NCBI GenBank assembly: GCA_036268355.1
Contig: DATAUG010000219.1
Location: 1 to 16,165, forward strand
DNA: 16,165 bases
Direction of reading: 5' to 3'
Source of the DNA: DASQPJ01 sp036268355
GTDB taxonomy: Bacteria; Actinomycetota; Actinomycetes; Sporichthyales; Sporichthyaceae
Shown here: piece by piece, positions 6,683-13,553 of the stretch
Layout: each line of letters begins with the position of its first letter
How positions within the stretch are numbered: position 1 is the first letter of the stretch
The notes under the pieces: model-generated
The model's database searches: none
What the model was told of the DNA's origin: nothing
What the model saw: only the letters and a program-made list of their open reading frames with translations
Position numbers and translations under genes: made by a program

Positions 6683-7546
6683 ATGGGCCCGCCGGTGATC
6701 GTGGCGAACAAACTGGGGATCAGGTTCCACGCCAACCGCCGGCGGAAGCTGCGCGCCCGGGAGTTCCTGATCCGCGGCAGGTCCGGGCCGCCGAAGGACG
6801 ACCAGTTCTGGGCCCTGCGCGACGTCTCGTTCACGATCGGCGAGGGTGAGGCGATCGGGGTCATCGGTGGCAACGGCCACGGCAAGTCAACGCTGCTGCG
6901 GCTGATCGCCGGCGTGATGATCCCCGACGAGGGGTCGGTCCGGGTGCAGGGCGCGGTCGCCCCGATGATCGAGGTGACCGGTGGTTTCGTGAACGACCTG
7001 ACCGTGCGCGACAACATTTGGCTGGCCGCGGGCCTGAAGGGCTTGTCGCGCAAGCAGATCGCTGACCGGTTCGACGAGATCGTGGGCTGGGCGGAGATCG
7101 GTCACCGGTTGGACACCCCGTTCCGGCATCTGTCCAGCGGTATGAAGGCCAAGGTGGGCTTCTCGGTGATCACCAGCGTGGACCGCCCGATCGTGCTGGT
7201 CGACGAGGTGCTCGCGGTCGGCGACCGGGCCTTCCAACGCAAGTGCTTCCTCCGGGTCGAGCAATTGCTCGGGCAGGGTCGGACGATCGTGCTGGTGTCG
7301 CACAACGCCGAACACGTCGAGCGCTTCTGTAGGCGCGGGTTGTACCTGCGCGACGGCCGACTGATCGGGGACGGCCCGGTGACCGAGGTGCTCGCCCGCT
7401 ACGGCGACGACGCCGACCGGTTGGCCGAGGACGACCAGTCGGCGCTCTCGGCCCGACGGGCGCAGGCCCAGGCACGCCGGCTGCTGGCCGAGACCGAGGA
7501 AGCGGAGGACGTGGCCAGCGGCGCGCCACGCCGCGCGATCCAGTGA
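6683..7546 (+). CDS. ABC transporter ATPase for polysaccharide/teichoic acid export (TagH/Wzt-like, no C-terminal sugar-binding domain)
   Basis: 287 aa. Walker A is GGNGHGKST (62-70), with His where Ala is usual. The signature is LSSGMKAKVGFS (150-161), Walker B with the catalytic Glu is LVDEVLAVGD (172-181), and the switch His is 207 (VLVSHN). The segment between them matches Wzt/TagH proteins. After the nucleotide-binding domain there is only a charged Ala/Glu/Arg-rich tail (about 245-287) and no carbohydrate-binding domain like that of O9a Wzt, which points to recognition by the permease alone. ATG 6683 has AAGGAG (6668-6673) nine bases upstream, inside the end of the permease gene, so the two are co-transcribed and probably co-translated. 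Confidence 0.94.
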   Translation: MGPPVIVANKLGIRFHANRRRKLRAREFLIRGRSGPPKDDQFWALRDVSFTIGEGEAIGVIGGNGHGKSTLLRLIAGVMIPDEGSVRVQGAVAPMIEVTGGFVNDLTVRDNIWLAAGLKGLSRKQIADRFDEIVGWAEIGHRLDTPFRHLSSGMKAKVGFSVITSVDRPIVLVDEVLAVGDRAFQRKCFLRVEQLLGQGRTIVLVSHNAEHVERFCRRGLYLRDGRLIGDGPVTEVLARYGDDADRLAEDDQSALSARRAQAQARRLLAETEEAEDVASGAPRRAIQ

Positions 7547-7573
7547 GGGGGCGCAGCGAGCGAACCGATGTCA

Positions 7574-7602
7574 CGGTGCACGCCACATTCGGTGTGGCAC
7601 CG
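7574..7602. promoter_or_regulatory. Bulged hairpin between the ATPase and DUF5941 genes
   Basis: In the 100-bp gap, CGGTGC then CCACA (7574-7579, 7583-7587, with a 3-base bulge) pairs with TGTGGCACCG (7593-7602) around a 5-base loop. No T-run follows. It could be a processing or attenuation element. Chance occurrence is possible at this GC content. Confidence 0.35.
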
Positions 7603-7646
7603 TCGGACAATGCGGCACCGGTGAGCGAGCGCGTGGTTGTCGCGAG

Positions 7647-9734
7647 GTGACCGCGCTGGTCGTGCTCGTCGACCGTGCCGCGAGCACCGGCGGGCCGGCG
7701 GCATTGCTGGAGACTGCTCCCGGACGGACCGTGCTGGTGGGGCTGCTGGAGGCGATGGCGAAGTTCGGCGTGCGGCCCACCGCGGTGCTGACCCGCACGG
7801 CATGGCGCGACCAGGTGGCCGCAGTGCTGCCGTCCGCGGTGCCGGTGATGGCCTTCAGCGACACCGCCGGGGCGCTCGGATTGCTCGCCGTCCACCTGGA
7901 CAGCCTGTCCGGTCCGGTGGCGGGTCCGGGACAGTCAGGTGGTCAGTCGCCACCGTCGGTGGTCGTGGCCCACGGCGATCTGGTGGCCCACTCGGGCGCG
8001 CTGGGCGACCTGGTGGCCGATCCGCGCCTGGCGACCGCAATTCTGACGCACCATCAGGGACCGGCGGACCTCGAGGTGAGCGGCGGCAGCGTGCGGGCCG
8101 CGGGCTCCGCGCACCATCCGCTGACCACCGGCAACCGCACCCACGCCGGCGTCATGCGTATCGGGTCGGCGGACCGTCCGCAGCTGGTGGTGGCCGCCCG
8201 AGACCTCTGCGGAATCGCCACGGTGGCAGGCTGGGACGCCGACCTCGCGGAGCTGCTCGCGGTGGGCGCGCTGCAACGTGGCGTGGCGATCCGCGAGGTC
8301 GCCGTGGGCGAGTACGTATTCGACCGGCCGGGCGACCCCGCCGGTGCCTCGGTAGCGATGCGACGCCTCGCCGAGAACGACGAGCACCGCATCCGATTGC
8401 GTCGGGTCGCTAGGCCTGACGACGGCTTCTACTCAACATTCGTGATTCGGCGGATCTCCCCGCGCGTCACCGACCTGGCCGTGCGGATGGGCTGGACGCC
8501 CAACTCCGTCACGCTCGGGGCGCTGGCGATCGCCGTGCTGGCCGCATGGTGCTTCGCGACCGGCACGCGGCTCGGCCTGGTGGCAGGCGCGCTGTTGTTG
8601 CAGGTCTCGCTGGTCGTCGACTGTGTCGACGGCGAGACGGCGCGCTACACCCGCACGTTCAGCGCGCTCGGTGCCTGGTTGGACGCCACCACCGACCGCG
8701 TCAAGGAGTACCTCGTCTACGCCGCACTGGCCGCCGGGGCGAGCCGATCGGGTCACGACGTTTGGACGCTTGCCTGCACGACCCTGGCCCTGCAGGTGTT
8801 CCGCAACTTCGTGGACTTCGGCTTCGTGGCCACTCTCGGCCAGCGCGGATCACCCGGGGTCGAGGACTCGGGCGTTGCCTCGGTCGGTCGCGGAGCGGTC
8901 GCGTTGTCCGCCCGGACCAGCGCGACGGCGGCCCTGAAATGGGCCAAGCGGATGGTGTTCCTGCCGATCGGGGAACGTTGGCTGATCATCTCGGTGTGCG
9001 CCGCGTTCAGTGGGGCGCGCGCGGTGTTCCTGGTGCTGCTGGGCCTTGGCGTGGTTTCCGCGGTCTACGCGACCACCGGTCGGGTGCTGCGGACGTTCGC
9101 GGCCGGCGCGCCTCGCCCGGACGAGGCGGTTTCCGGGCGCGACGGGGAGATCGACCAACTCGTGGACGTCGGGGGAGTAAGCCGGGCGTCGGCCCGCCGG
9201 TTGCCTCCGGTGGGACGACCGGCAGCTCTGGGCCTGGCCGCGGTGGCCGCCGCGCTCACTGCGGTGGTCGCGGGCTCCGGCGACCGGGTGCCGACCGCCC
9301 TGGGGCTGGTCGCGGTGGTGGTGCTCGCCGCGCCGGCATGGCGGGAGCCGCCGGGTGGAGCGTTCGGCTGGCTGTTGCCGGCAGTGGCACGCGGGCTCGA
9401 GTACGGCCTGGTGGTCCGGGTGGTCGCCGAGTTCGACCGCGCCGCGATGCCGCTTGTATTCAGCGCGTTGTGCGCCGTCGCCTACCACCACTACGACACG
9501 GTCTACCGCTGGCGGCACACCCGTTCCGGGCCGGCGGGCTGGGTGTTCCGGGCAGGTCTGGGCTGGGACGGTCGGCTGCTCCTACTGGCCCTGAACCTGT
9601 TGGTGTCCGCCCGACTCGGCCCGCTGCTGGGGCTGGAATCGGTGGGCCTGGGGGCGGCGTTCGTGCTGGAGAGCGCCCGGGCGTGGACGGCGTGGTTCCG
9701 CGCCCAGAACCCTGCCGTCACCCGTTCAGCCTAA
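7647..9734 (+). CDS. Three-part membrane protein: nucleotidyltransferase-like domain, CDP-alcohol phosphotransferase, DUF5941
   Basis: 695 aa. Residues 1 to about 250 look like a decayed nucleotidyltransferase fold: alternating hydrophobic strands such as ALVVLVDR, PTAVLTR and VVVAHGD, but no GxGxR-type NTP loop. Residues about 265-480 are a CDP-alcohol phosphotransferase with the full signature Asp325, Asp328, Gly329, Ala332, Arg333, Gly342, Asp346, Asp350 and several membrane segments. The C-terminal part (about 525-685) has further hydrophobic segments, HHYDTVYRWRH (614-624) and GWDGRLLL (639-646), which I match to DUF5941. The start GTG 7647 has no strong ribosome site and no in-frame alternative upstream. 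The layout recalls fused inositol-phosphate cytidylyltransferase/DIPP synthase enzymes, but the N-terminal domain seems unable to bind NTP, so the separate nucleotidyltransferase (2877-3593) may do that step. Acceptor and alcohol unknown. Confidence 0.88.
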   Translation: MTALVVLVDRAASTGGPAALLETAPGRTVLVGLLEAMAKFGVRPTAVLTRTAWRDQVAAVLPSAVPVMAFSDTAGALGLLAVHLDSLSGPVAGPGQSGGQSPPSVVVAHGDLVAHSGALGDLVADPRLATAILTHHQGPADLEVSGGSVRAAGSAHHPLTTGNRTHAGVMRIGSADRPQLVVAARDLCGIATVAGWDADLAELLAVGALQRGVAIREVAVGEYVFDRPGDPAGASVAMRRLAENDEHRIRLRRVARPDDGFYSTFVIRRISPRVTDLAVRMGWTPNSVTLGALAIAVLAAWCFATGTRLGLVAGALLLQVSLVVDCVDGETARYTRTFSALGAWLDATTDRVKEYLVYAALAAGASRSGHDVWTLACTTLALQVFRNFVDFGFVATLGQRGSPGVEDSGVASVGRGAVALSARTSATAALKWAKRMVFLPIGERWLIISVCAAFSGARAVFLVLLGLGVVSAVYATTGRVLRTFAAGAPRPDEAVSGRDGEIDQLVDVGGVSRASARRLPPVGRPAALGLAAVAAALTAVVAGSGDRVPTALGLVAVVVLAAPAWREPPGGAFGWLLPAVARGLEYGLVVRVVAEFDRAAMPLVFSALCAVAYHHYDTVYRWRHTRSGPAGWVFRAGLGWDGRLLLLALNLLVSARLGPLLGLESVGLGAAFVLESARAWTAWFRAQNPAVTRSA

Positions 9735-9787
9735 TCTCATCAATGTAGTTCGGTGCGAACACTTGCGCCGGCGCGACTTGTCAGGGT

Positions 9788-10213
9788 TTGATCACACACA
9801 TCACACCAGTAACAATAACCTCAGCAACCACAAGGGTACCGAGTTCGTGCGTCACTGCAGTCGCACTGCTCGTGACCCTGGTGGCCGCAGCCGGGGTGAG
9901 AACAAGCCTGGGCACATCGGAGCTGGCGGGCTTTCCGATGGCGGGGCAATCCTGGTGGGTATTGGATGGGGAGCCGGCGGCGGCCGGCTCCCCATCACCA
10001 TCTCCTGCTACTCCAATACCAGCTACTCCAATACCAGCCCCGGCTCGGGCGCCATCCCCGACCGCGCGGCCGACGAAGCAGGCCGAGGATCGGGTCCGGC
10101 TGCCGCCCGGCGAAGCGCCCCGGCCGGGATCGGTCAGCAACCGTCCGGACATCTTCGAGGGGCCCACCCCGGCGCCGTCCGGGCCCCGCCGGGTCATGGG
10201 AAGCGGTGGGTGA
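9788..10213 (+). CDS. Possible secreted or membrane-anchored proline-rich small protein
   Basis: 141 aa if it starts at TTG 9788, and not a family I recognise. A short N-terminal stretch is followed by a hydrophobic segment CVTAVALLVTLVAAAGV (21-37), fitting a signal or anchor. A short region with SWWVLDGEP (55-63) comes next, then a Pro/Ala/Ser/Thr linker (64-97) and a charged Pro-rich tail. Third-position GC rises along the frame as in real genes. Against it: no ribosome site (AGGG is too close), a rare TTG start, and a strong 13-bp dyad inside the frame. The 3' end overlaps the end of the TIGR03089 gene by 20 bases tail-to-tail. It is the only plausible content of the 459-bp gap between DUF5941 and TIGR03089; 9735-9787 shows nothing clear. 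Confidence 0.42.
   Translation: MITHITPVTITSATTRVPSSCVTAVALLVTLVAAAGVRTSLGTSELAGFPMAGQSWWVLDGEPAAAGSPSPSPATPIPATPIPAPARAPSPTARPTKQAEDRVRLPPGEAPRPGSVSNRPDIFEGPTPAPSGPRRVMGSGG
9965..9996. terminator. Perfect 13-bp inverted repeat, terminator-like
   Basis: GATGGGGAGCCGG (9965-9977) and CCGGCTCCCCATC (9984-9996) are perfect complements around the 6-base loop cggcgg. The position, about 230 bp after the DUF5941 stop and 200 bp past the end of the convergent TIGR03089 gene, suits a terminator for either or both, though no T-run is present. It lies inside the frame of the proposed small secreted protein, where it encodes Asp-Gly-Glu-Pro and an Ala/Gly/Ser stretch. Confidence 0.5.
10007..10036 (+). 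repeat. 15-bp perfect tandem duplication
   Basis: gctactccaatacca occurs twice in a row (10007-10021, 10022-10036). In the proposed secreted protein it encodes Ala-Thr-Pro-Ile-Pro twice, extending the proline-rich linker. Its length is a multiple of three, so the frame is kept. Confidence 0.9.
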
Positions 10214-10940
10214 CCCGCTCGTCGCGCACCCGACCGGGCAGCCGTGCGGAGTCCGGGTTGCGGCACAGCACGACCGACGCACCGGCTGCGAGCGGGCCGA
10301 GCAGGCCGGCGCTCAGGCCTGTCTCGATGCTCAGGTCGCCGGCGAACAGCACACGCGAGTGCCGCGTCAGGCCCAAGTCGGCGGCCGCGGCCACTGCCGT
10401 CCGTACCGTCTGTGCCCCGCTGAGAGCCGAACCGGCGCGATCCACCGCGGCACCGTCCGTGGCCGGCGCAGGCGCGCTGAACCGGTCGGCATGTCCGGCC
10501 ACCTCGGCGGCGTAGTCCAGCACTCCGGGCGGGGCCGGTACCGGGGGCGCCCCGAGCGCTCGCAGGCCGACCAGCACCTGCGCGCCGCGGCAGGCCGCGA
10601 TCTGCGCGACCCGATCCGCGTCGGCCACCGCGTGCTCGCACTGCGCGGGGTCGCCCGTCGGGGCCGCCACCGCGCCGGTGCTCCAGCAGGCCAGGTACCA
10701 GACGATCGTCTGCCAGTGCGTCGGCAACCACAGCGCGATCCGGTCGCCCGGCTCGGCGCCCAGGTCGTCGACGATCAGGTTCGCGGTCTTGGCCACCCAG
10801 TTGTCGGTGGTGGCGAACGACAGTTCGACCCGTTCACCGGTGGCGTCGTCGTAGTGGGTCAAGAAGGGCCGGGCCGGGTCCCGGGCCACCGCCGCCCGCC
10901 ACAGTTCGACGGGGGCTCCGGCGGCAGTTTGCTCGCTCAC
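10194..10940 (-). CDS. TIGR03089 family protein (short AMP-binding-fold protein)
   Basis: 248 aa from GTG 10940 (GTG 10946 is two codons earlier; neither has a clear ribosome site). The N-terminus PVELWRAAVARDPARPFLTHYDD, broken by DATGERVEL, NWVAKTANLIVDDLG and GDRIALWLPTHWQTIVWYLACWSTGAV, matches the N-terminal part of acyl-CoA synthetase/AMP-ligase folds. The later part (ALSGAQTVRTAVAAAADLGLTRHSRVLFAGDL and GLLGPLAAGASVVLCRNPD) keeps the helix-strand layout. The ATP phosphate loop (S/T-G-T-T-G-x-P-K-G) and the C-terminal lid domain are missing, as is usual for TIGR03089, so adenylation activity is unlikely. In actinobacteria this family is typically found beside cell-envelope glycan genes, as here. 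Function unknown. It ends tail-to-tail with the small secreted protein frame. Confidence 0.88.
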   Translation of the reverse strand: MSEQTAAGAPVELWRAAVARDPARPFLTHYDDATGERVELSFATTDNWVAKTANLIVDDLGAEPGDRIALWLPTHWQTIVWYLACWSTGAVAAPTGDPAQCEHAVADADRVAQIAACRGAQVLVGLRALGAPPVPAPPGVLDYAAEVAGHADRFSAPAPATDGAAVDRAGSALSGAQTVRTAVAAAADLGLTRHSRVLFAGDLSIETGLSAGLLGPLAAGASVVLCRNPDSARLPGRVRDERVTHRFP

Positions 10941-11186
10941 GTTCACGCAGTTTACGAAGGGTCGCCGGCAGTGCGCGCCGAGCGTCATGCGGGACGCTCG
11001 GCCGTCCGACGGCTGTTCAACAAGTCTCAATCGCCTCTGGCGTGCGAACGCTGGGCGGGATCTGACGGATCGGGGATGCCGTCGTGCCTGCGCGCTCGCA
11101 CGCCTCTCGGCTCAATCGCTTGTAGACTAGGGGTGTCAGCGCCAGGGCGCCGACCAGCCGGGTGACCATCGGGACAGGAGTGCGCT
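10941..11186. promoter_or_regulatory. Divergent intergenic region with strong dyad and -10-like element
   Basis: About 246 bp between TIGR03089 (minus) and the GT4 gene (plus). A perfect 10-bp inverted repeat GCCGAGCGTC (10977-10986) / GACGCTCGGC (10993-11002) with a 6-base loop lies 37 bases upstream of the TIGR03089 start. It abuts a second dyad, GCCGTC-c-GACGGC (11001-11013). On the plus strand TAGACT (11123-11128) fits an actinobacterial -10 about 59 bases before the GT4 start, but no good -35 partner is visible. The dyads may be an operator for the divergent pair or part of the TIGR03089 leader. Confidence 0.45.
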
Positions 11187-12326
11187 GTGGGGCCGCGCGT
11201 TCTCATCGACGCCACCGCGGTGCCCGCCGATCGTGGCGGGGTTGGTCGCTATATCGAGGGACTCGTCCCGGCGCTGGACCGAGCGGGCGGCGACATCGCT
11301 GTGGCCTGCCAGCGCGCGGACGCCGACCGGCTGTCGCGTATCGCACCGACCGCACGGATCCTGTCGGCACCGACCACGATCTCGCATCGACAGGAGCGGC
11401 TGGCCTGGGAGCAGACCGGGCTGCCCCGACTCGCCCAGGAGATCGGCGCCCAGGTCATCCACTGCCCGCAGTACTCGATGCCCTACGAGACCTCGATCCC
11501 GGTCGTGGTCACGCTGCACGACGCGACGATGTTCAGCAACCCGGACATGTACGGCGACGAGCGCGGCGACTTCTACCGCTCCGCCACCCGGTTCTCCCTC
11601 GAGCACGCCACCCGCTTCATCGTGCCGTCCCGTGCGACCCGCGACGAACTTGTCCGGATGCTCGGCGCCGATCCCGCCAAGGTCAACGTCGCCTACCACG
11701 GCATCGACACCTCGGTGTTCCGCCCGCCGGACGAGGTGGAGCGCGACCGGGTCGCCCGGCGCCTGGGGCTGCACGGCGAAACCTACGTCGGCTCGCTGGG
11801 GGAGATGTCCCGGCGCAAGAACATCCCCGAACTGATCCGCGGCTGGGTCATGGCGGTGGCCGATTTCGATCGCCCGCCCGCATTGGTCCTGGCCGGCCCG
11901 GCGACCGGCGACCCGGCGATCGCCGAGGCCGTCGCCGAGGTCCCGGCGCACCTGAAGCTGATCCGCCCGGGCTTCCTGCGGCCGGCCGACCTGCCCGGCT
12001 TCATGGGCGGAGCCACCGTGATGGCCTTCACCAGCCGGTCCGAGGGCTTCGGCTTCCCGACGCTGGAGGCGATGGCCTGCGGTGCGGCCGTGTTGATTGC
12101 CCGGCGGCTATCGCTGCCGGAGGTGGGCGGTGAGGCGGCGGCCTACACCGAGCCGGAGTCGGAGTCCATCGCCCGCAACCTGGCCAAGCTGCTGCAGGAC
12201 GCCGACCGGCGACGCGCGCTGTCCGAGGCCGCGCACACCCGGTCGCAGCTGTTCACCTGGACCGCGTCGGCGCAGATTCACCTGGACACCTACGCGCAGG
12301 CCGCGGCGGCCGTGAGCCAGCCCTGA
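11187..12326 (+). CDS. Glycosyltransferase family 4 (mannosyltransferase-like)
   Basis: 379 aa, GT-B fold. The N-terminal part begins VLIDATAVPADRGGVGRY (5-22), the usual start of this GT4 subgroup, followed by IHCPQYSMP (91-99), VVVTLHDATMF (106-116) and FIVPSRATRDEL (144-155). The C-terminal donor domain has YVGSLGEMSRRKNIPELIRG (200-219) and the E-x7-E motif SEGFGFPTLEAMACG (285-299; Glu286, Glu294). GTG 11187 has GGAG (11177-11180) six bases upstream. The next gene, for an NDP-sugar pyrophosphorylase, starts two bases after the stop, so the enzymes are co-expressed and the pyrophosphorylase may make this enzyme's donor (GDP-mannose or a similar NDP-sugar). The acceptor is unknown; a cell-envelope glycan is likely from context. 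Confidence 0.94.
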   Translation: MGPRVLIDATAVPADRGGVGRYIEGLVPALDRAGGDIAVACQRADADRLSRIAPTARILSAPTTISHRQERLAWEQTGLPRLAQEIGAQVIHCPQYSMPYETSIPVVVTLHDATMFSNPDMYGDERGDFYRSATRFSLEHATRFIVPSRATRDELVRMLGADPAKVNVAYHGIDTSVFRPPDEVERDRVARRLGLHGETYVGSLGEMSRRKNIPELIRGWVMAVADFDRPPALVLAGPATGDPAIAEAVAEVPAHLKLIRPGFLRPADLPGFMGGATVMAFTSRSEGFGFPTLEAMACGAAVLIARRLSLPEVGGEAAAYTEPESESIARNLAKLLQDADRRRALSEAAHTRSQLFTWTASAQIHLDTYAQAAAAVSQP

Positions 12327-12328
12327 CG

Positions 12329-13432
12329 GTGGGTCAGCCGGCGTCGGCCAACGGTGGGGCCGCCGCCGAGGCGATCCTGCTGGTCGGCGGACAGGGTAGC
12401 CGGATGCGCCCGCTGACCGTCAACATCCCCAAGCCGATGCTGCCCTGCGCCGGCGTGCCGTTGCTCACCCATCAACTCCTCCGGCTGCGGGACGCCGGGG
12501 TCCGGCACGTCGTCCTGGCCACCTCGTACCGGCCGGAGGTGTTCACCGACCACTTCGGCGACGGATCGGGGCTCGGCTTGCGGCTGGACTACATGACCGA
12601 GACGGAGCCGCTCGGCACCGGCGGTGGAATCCGGAACGCCGCCGCGCTGCTGGAGCCCGACCCGGACGCGCCGGTCCTGATCTTCAACGGCGATGTCATG
12701 TCCGGCCACGATCTGACCGCACAGCTCGCCGTGCACGCCGCGGCGCGCGCCGAGGTGACGTTGCACCTGGTGCGCGTGTCCGACCCACGGGCATTCGGGT
12801 GCGTGCCGACCGCGGCCGACGGTCGGGTCGCCGCCTTCCTGGAGAAGAGCCCCGAGCCGGTCAGCGATCAGATCAACGCGGGCTGCTACATCTTCCGGCG
12901 CGGCACGATCGACAAGATCCCGGCCGGGCGCGTGGTCTCGGTCGAGCGCGACACGTTTCCCGGACTGCTGGCCGCGGGCGCCGTCGTGGTCGGCCACGTC
13001 GACTGCGCCTACTGGCTGGACCTGGGCACCCCGGCCGCTTACGTCCAGGGTTCGGCGGACCTGGTGCGCGGGGTGCTCGCCTCGGCCGCCGTCGCGGACC
13101 CGGGGCCGGCGCTGCTGGCCCCCGACTCGGCGGTTGCCGCCGATGCCGTGGTCGACGCCGGCAGCGCGGTCGGTCCGGGCGCCACGATCGGGGCGGGCGC
13201 CCAGGTTTCCGGCAGCGTTCTGCTGGACGGGGCGCGGATCGGGGCCGGAGCCGTGGTTCGGGACAGCGTCGTCGGGGTGGGGGCGCGGATCGGCGAGCGC
13301 ACCCGGCTGACCGGAGCGGTCGTCGGCGACCATGCCTGCGTCGGTGCGGACAACGAGCTGATCGCGGGGGCTCGCGTGTGGCCCGACGTGGTCATCGCGG
13401 ACCACGCGATCCGATTCTCCGCCGGCGCCTGA
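12329..13432 (+). CDS. NDP-sugar pyrophosphorylase (mannose-1-phosphate guanylyltransferase-like)
   Basis: 367 aa. The nucleotidyltransferase domain (about 14-245) has the NTP loop LVGGQGSRMRPLT (18-30) with KPMLP (35-39), LGTGGGIRNA (95-104), the metal Asp in IFNGDV (118-123), FLEKSPEP (170-177), NAGCYIF (183-189) and YWLDLGTPAAY (228-238). A C-terminal left-handed beta-helix follows (about 267-355) with hexapeptide-like repeats such as VGPGATIGAGAQV, SVLLDGARIGAGAVV and SVVGVGARIGERTRL. This is the layout of eukaryote-type GDP-mannose pyrophosphorylases and actinobacterial 'NDP-sugar synthase' genes. It forms NDP-sugar and diphosphate from NTP and a sugar-1-phosphate in the cytoplasm. GTG 12329 begins two bases after the preceding stop with no separate ribosome site, implying coupling to the GT4 gene. 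GTP/mannose-1-P is likely; glucose-1-P use is possible. Confidence 0.92.
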   Translation: MGQPASANGGAAAEAILLVGGQGSRMRPLTVNIPKPMLPCAGVPLLTHQLLRLRDAGVRHVVLATSYRPEVFTDHFGDGSGLGLRLDYMTETEPLGTGGGIRNAAALLEPDPDAPVLIFNGDVMSGHDLTAQLAVHAAARAEVTLHLVRVSDPRAFGCVPTAADGRVAAFLEKSPEPVSDQINAGCYIFRRGTIDKIPAGRVVSVERDTFPGLLAAGAVVVGHVDCAYWLDLGTPAAYVQGSADLVRGVLASAAVADPGPALLAPDSAVAADAVVDAGSAVGPGATIGAGAQVSGSVLLDGARIGAGAVVRDSVVGVGARIGERTRLTGAVVGDHACVGADNELIAGARVWPDVVIADHAIRFSAGA

Positions 13433-13553
13433 CGGGCCGGTGCCACCGCGGTCTCAGTCCTGTATCGAGCGGCTTTCCCCTCGCCCTCGCTCCGCGGACG
13501 GCCGGCGAAGAAGCGTTGGGCCGGCCACTGCGCTCGGTTCTCTCCGACGCCGC
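13433..13553. terminator. Convergent intergenic region with inverted repeat
   Basis: The 121-bp gap between the convergent pyrophosphorylase (plus) and DUF3105 (minus) genes. GGCCGGC (13500-13506) and GCCGGCC (13520-13526) form a 7-bp stem with a 13-base loop, the only notable dyad. A 10-base direct repeat CTCAGTCCTG occurs at 13453-13462 and 13553-13562, the second covering the DUF3105 stop. A bidirectional terminator is expected here, but the evidence is modest. Confidence 0.35.

Noticed and set aside
5603..6880. Minus-strand open frame opposite the ABC permease
   Set aside because: Asp/His/Gln-rich antisense of a well-defined permease.
9781..10731. Minus-strand open frame overlapping the TIGR03089 gene and the gap beside it
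   Set aside because: It overlaps TIGR03089 in another frame on the same strand, and its composition is Arg/Gly-rich until the gap; no domain recognised.
9966..11165. Plus-strand open frame of 399 codons across TIGR03089
   Set aside because: Antisense shadow through a recognised gene and an intergenic region.
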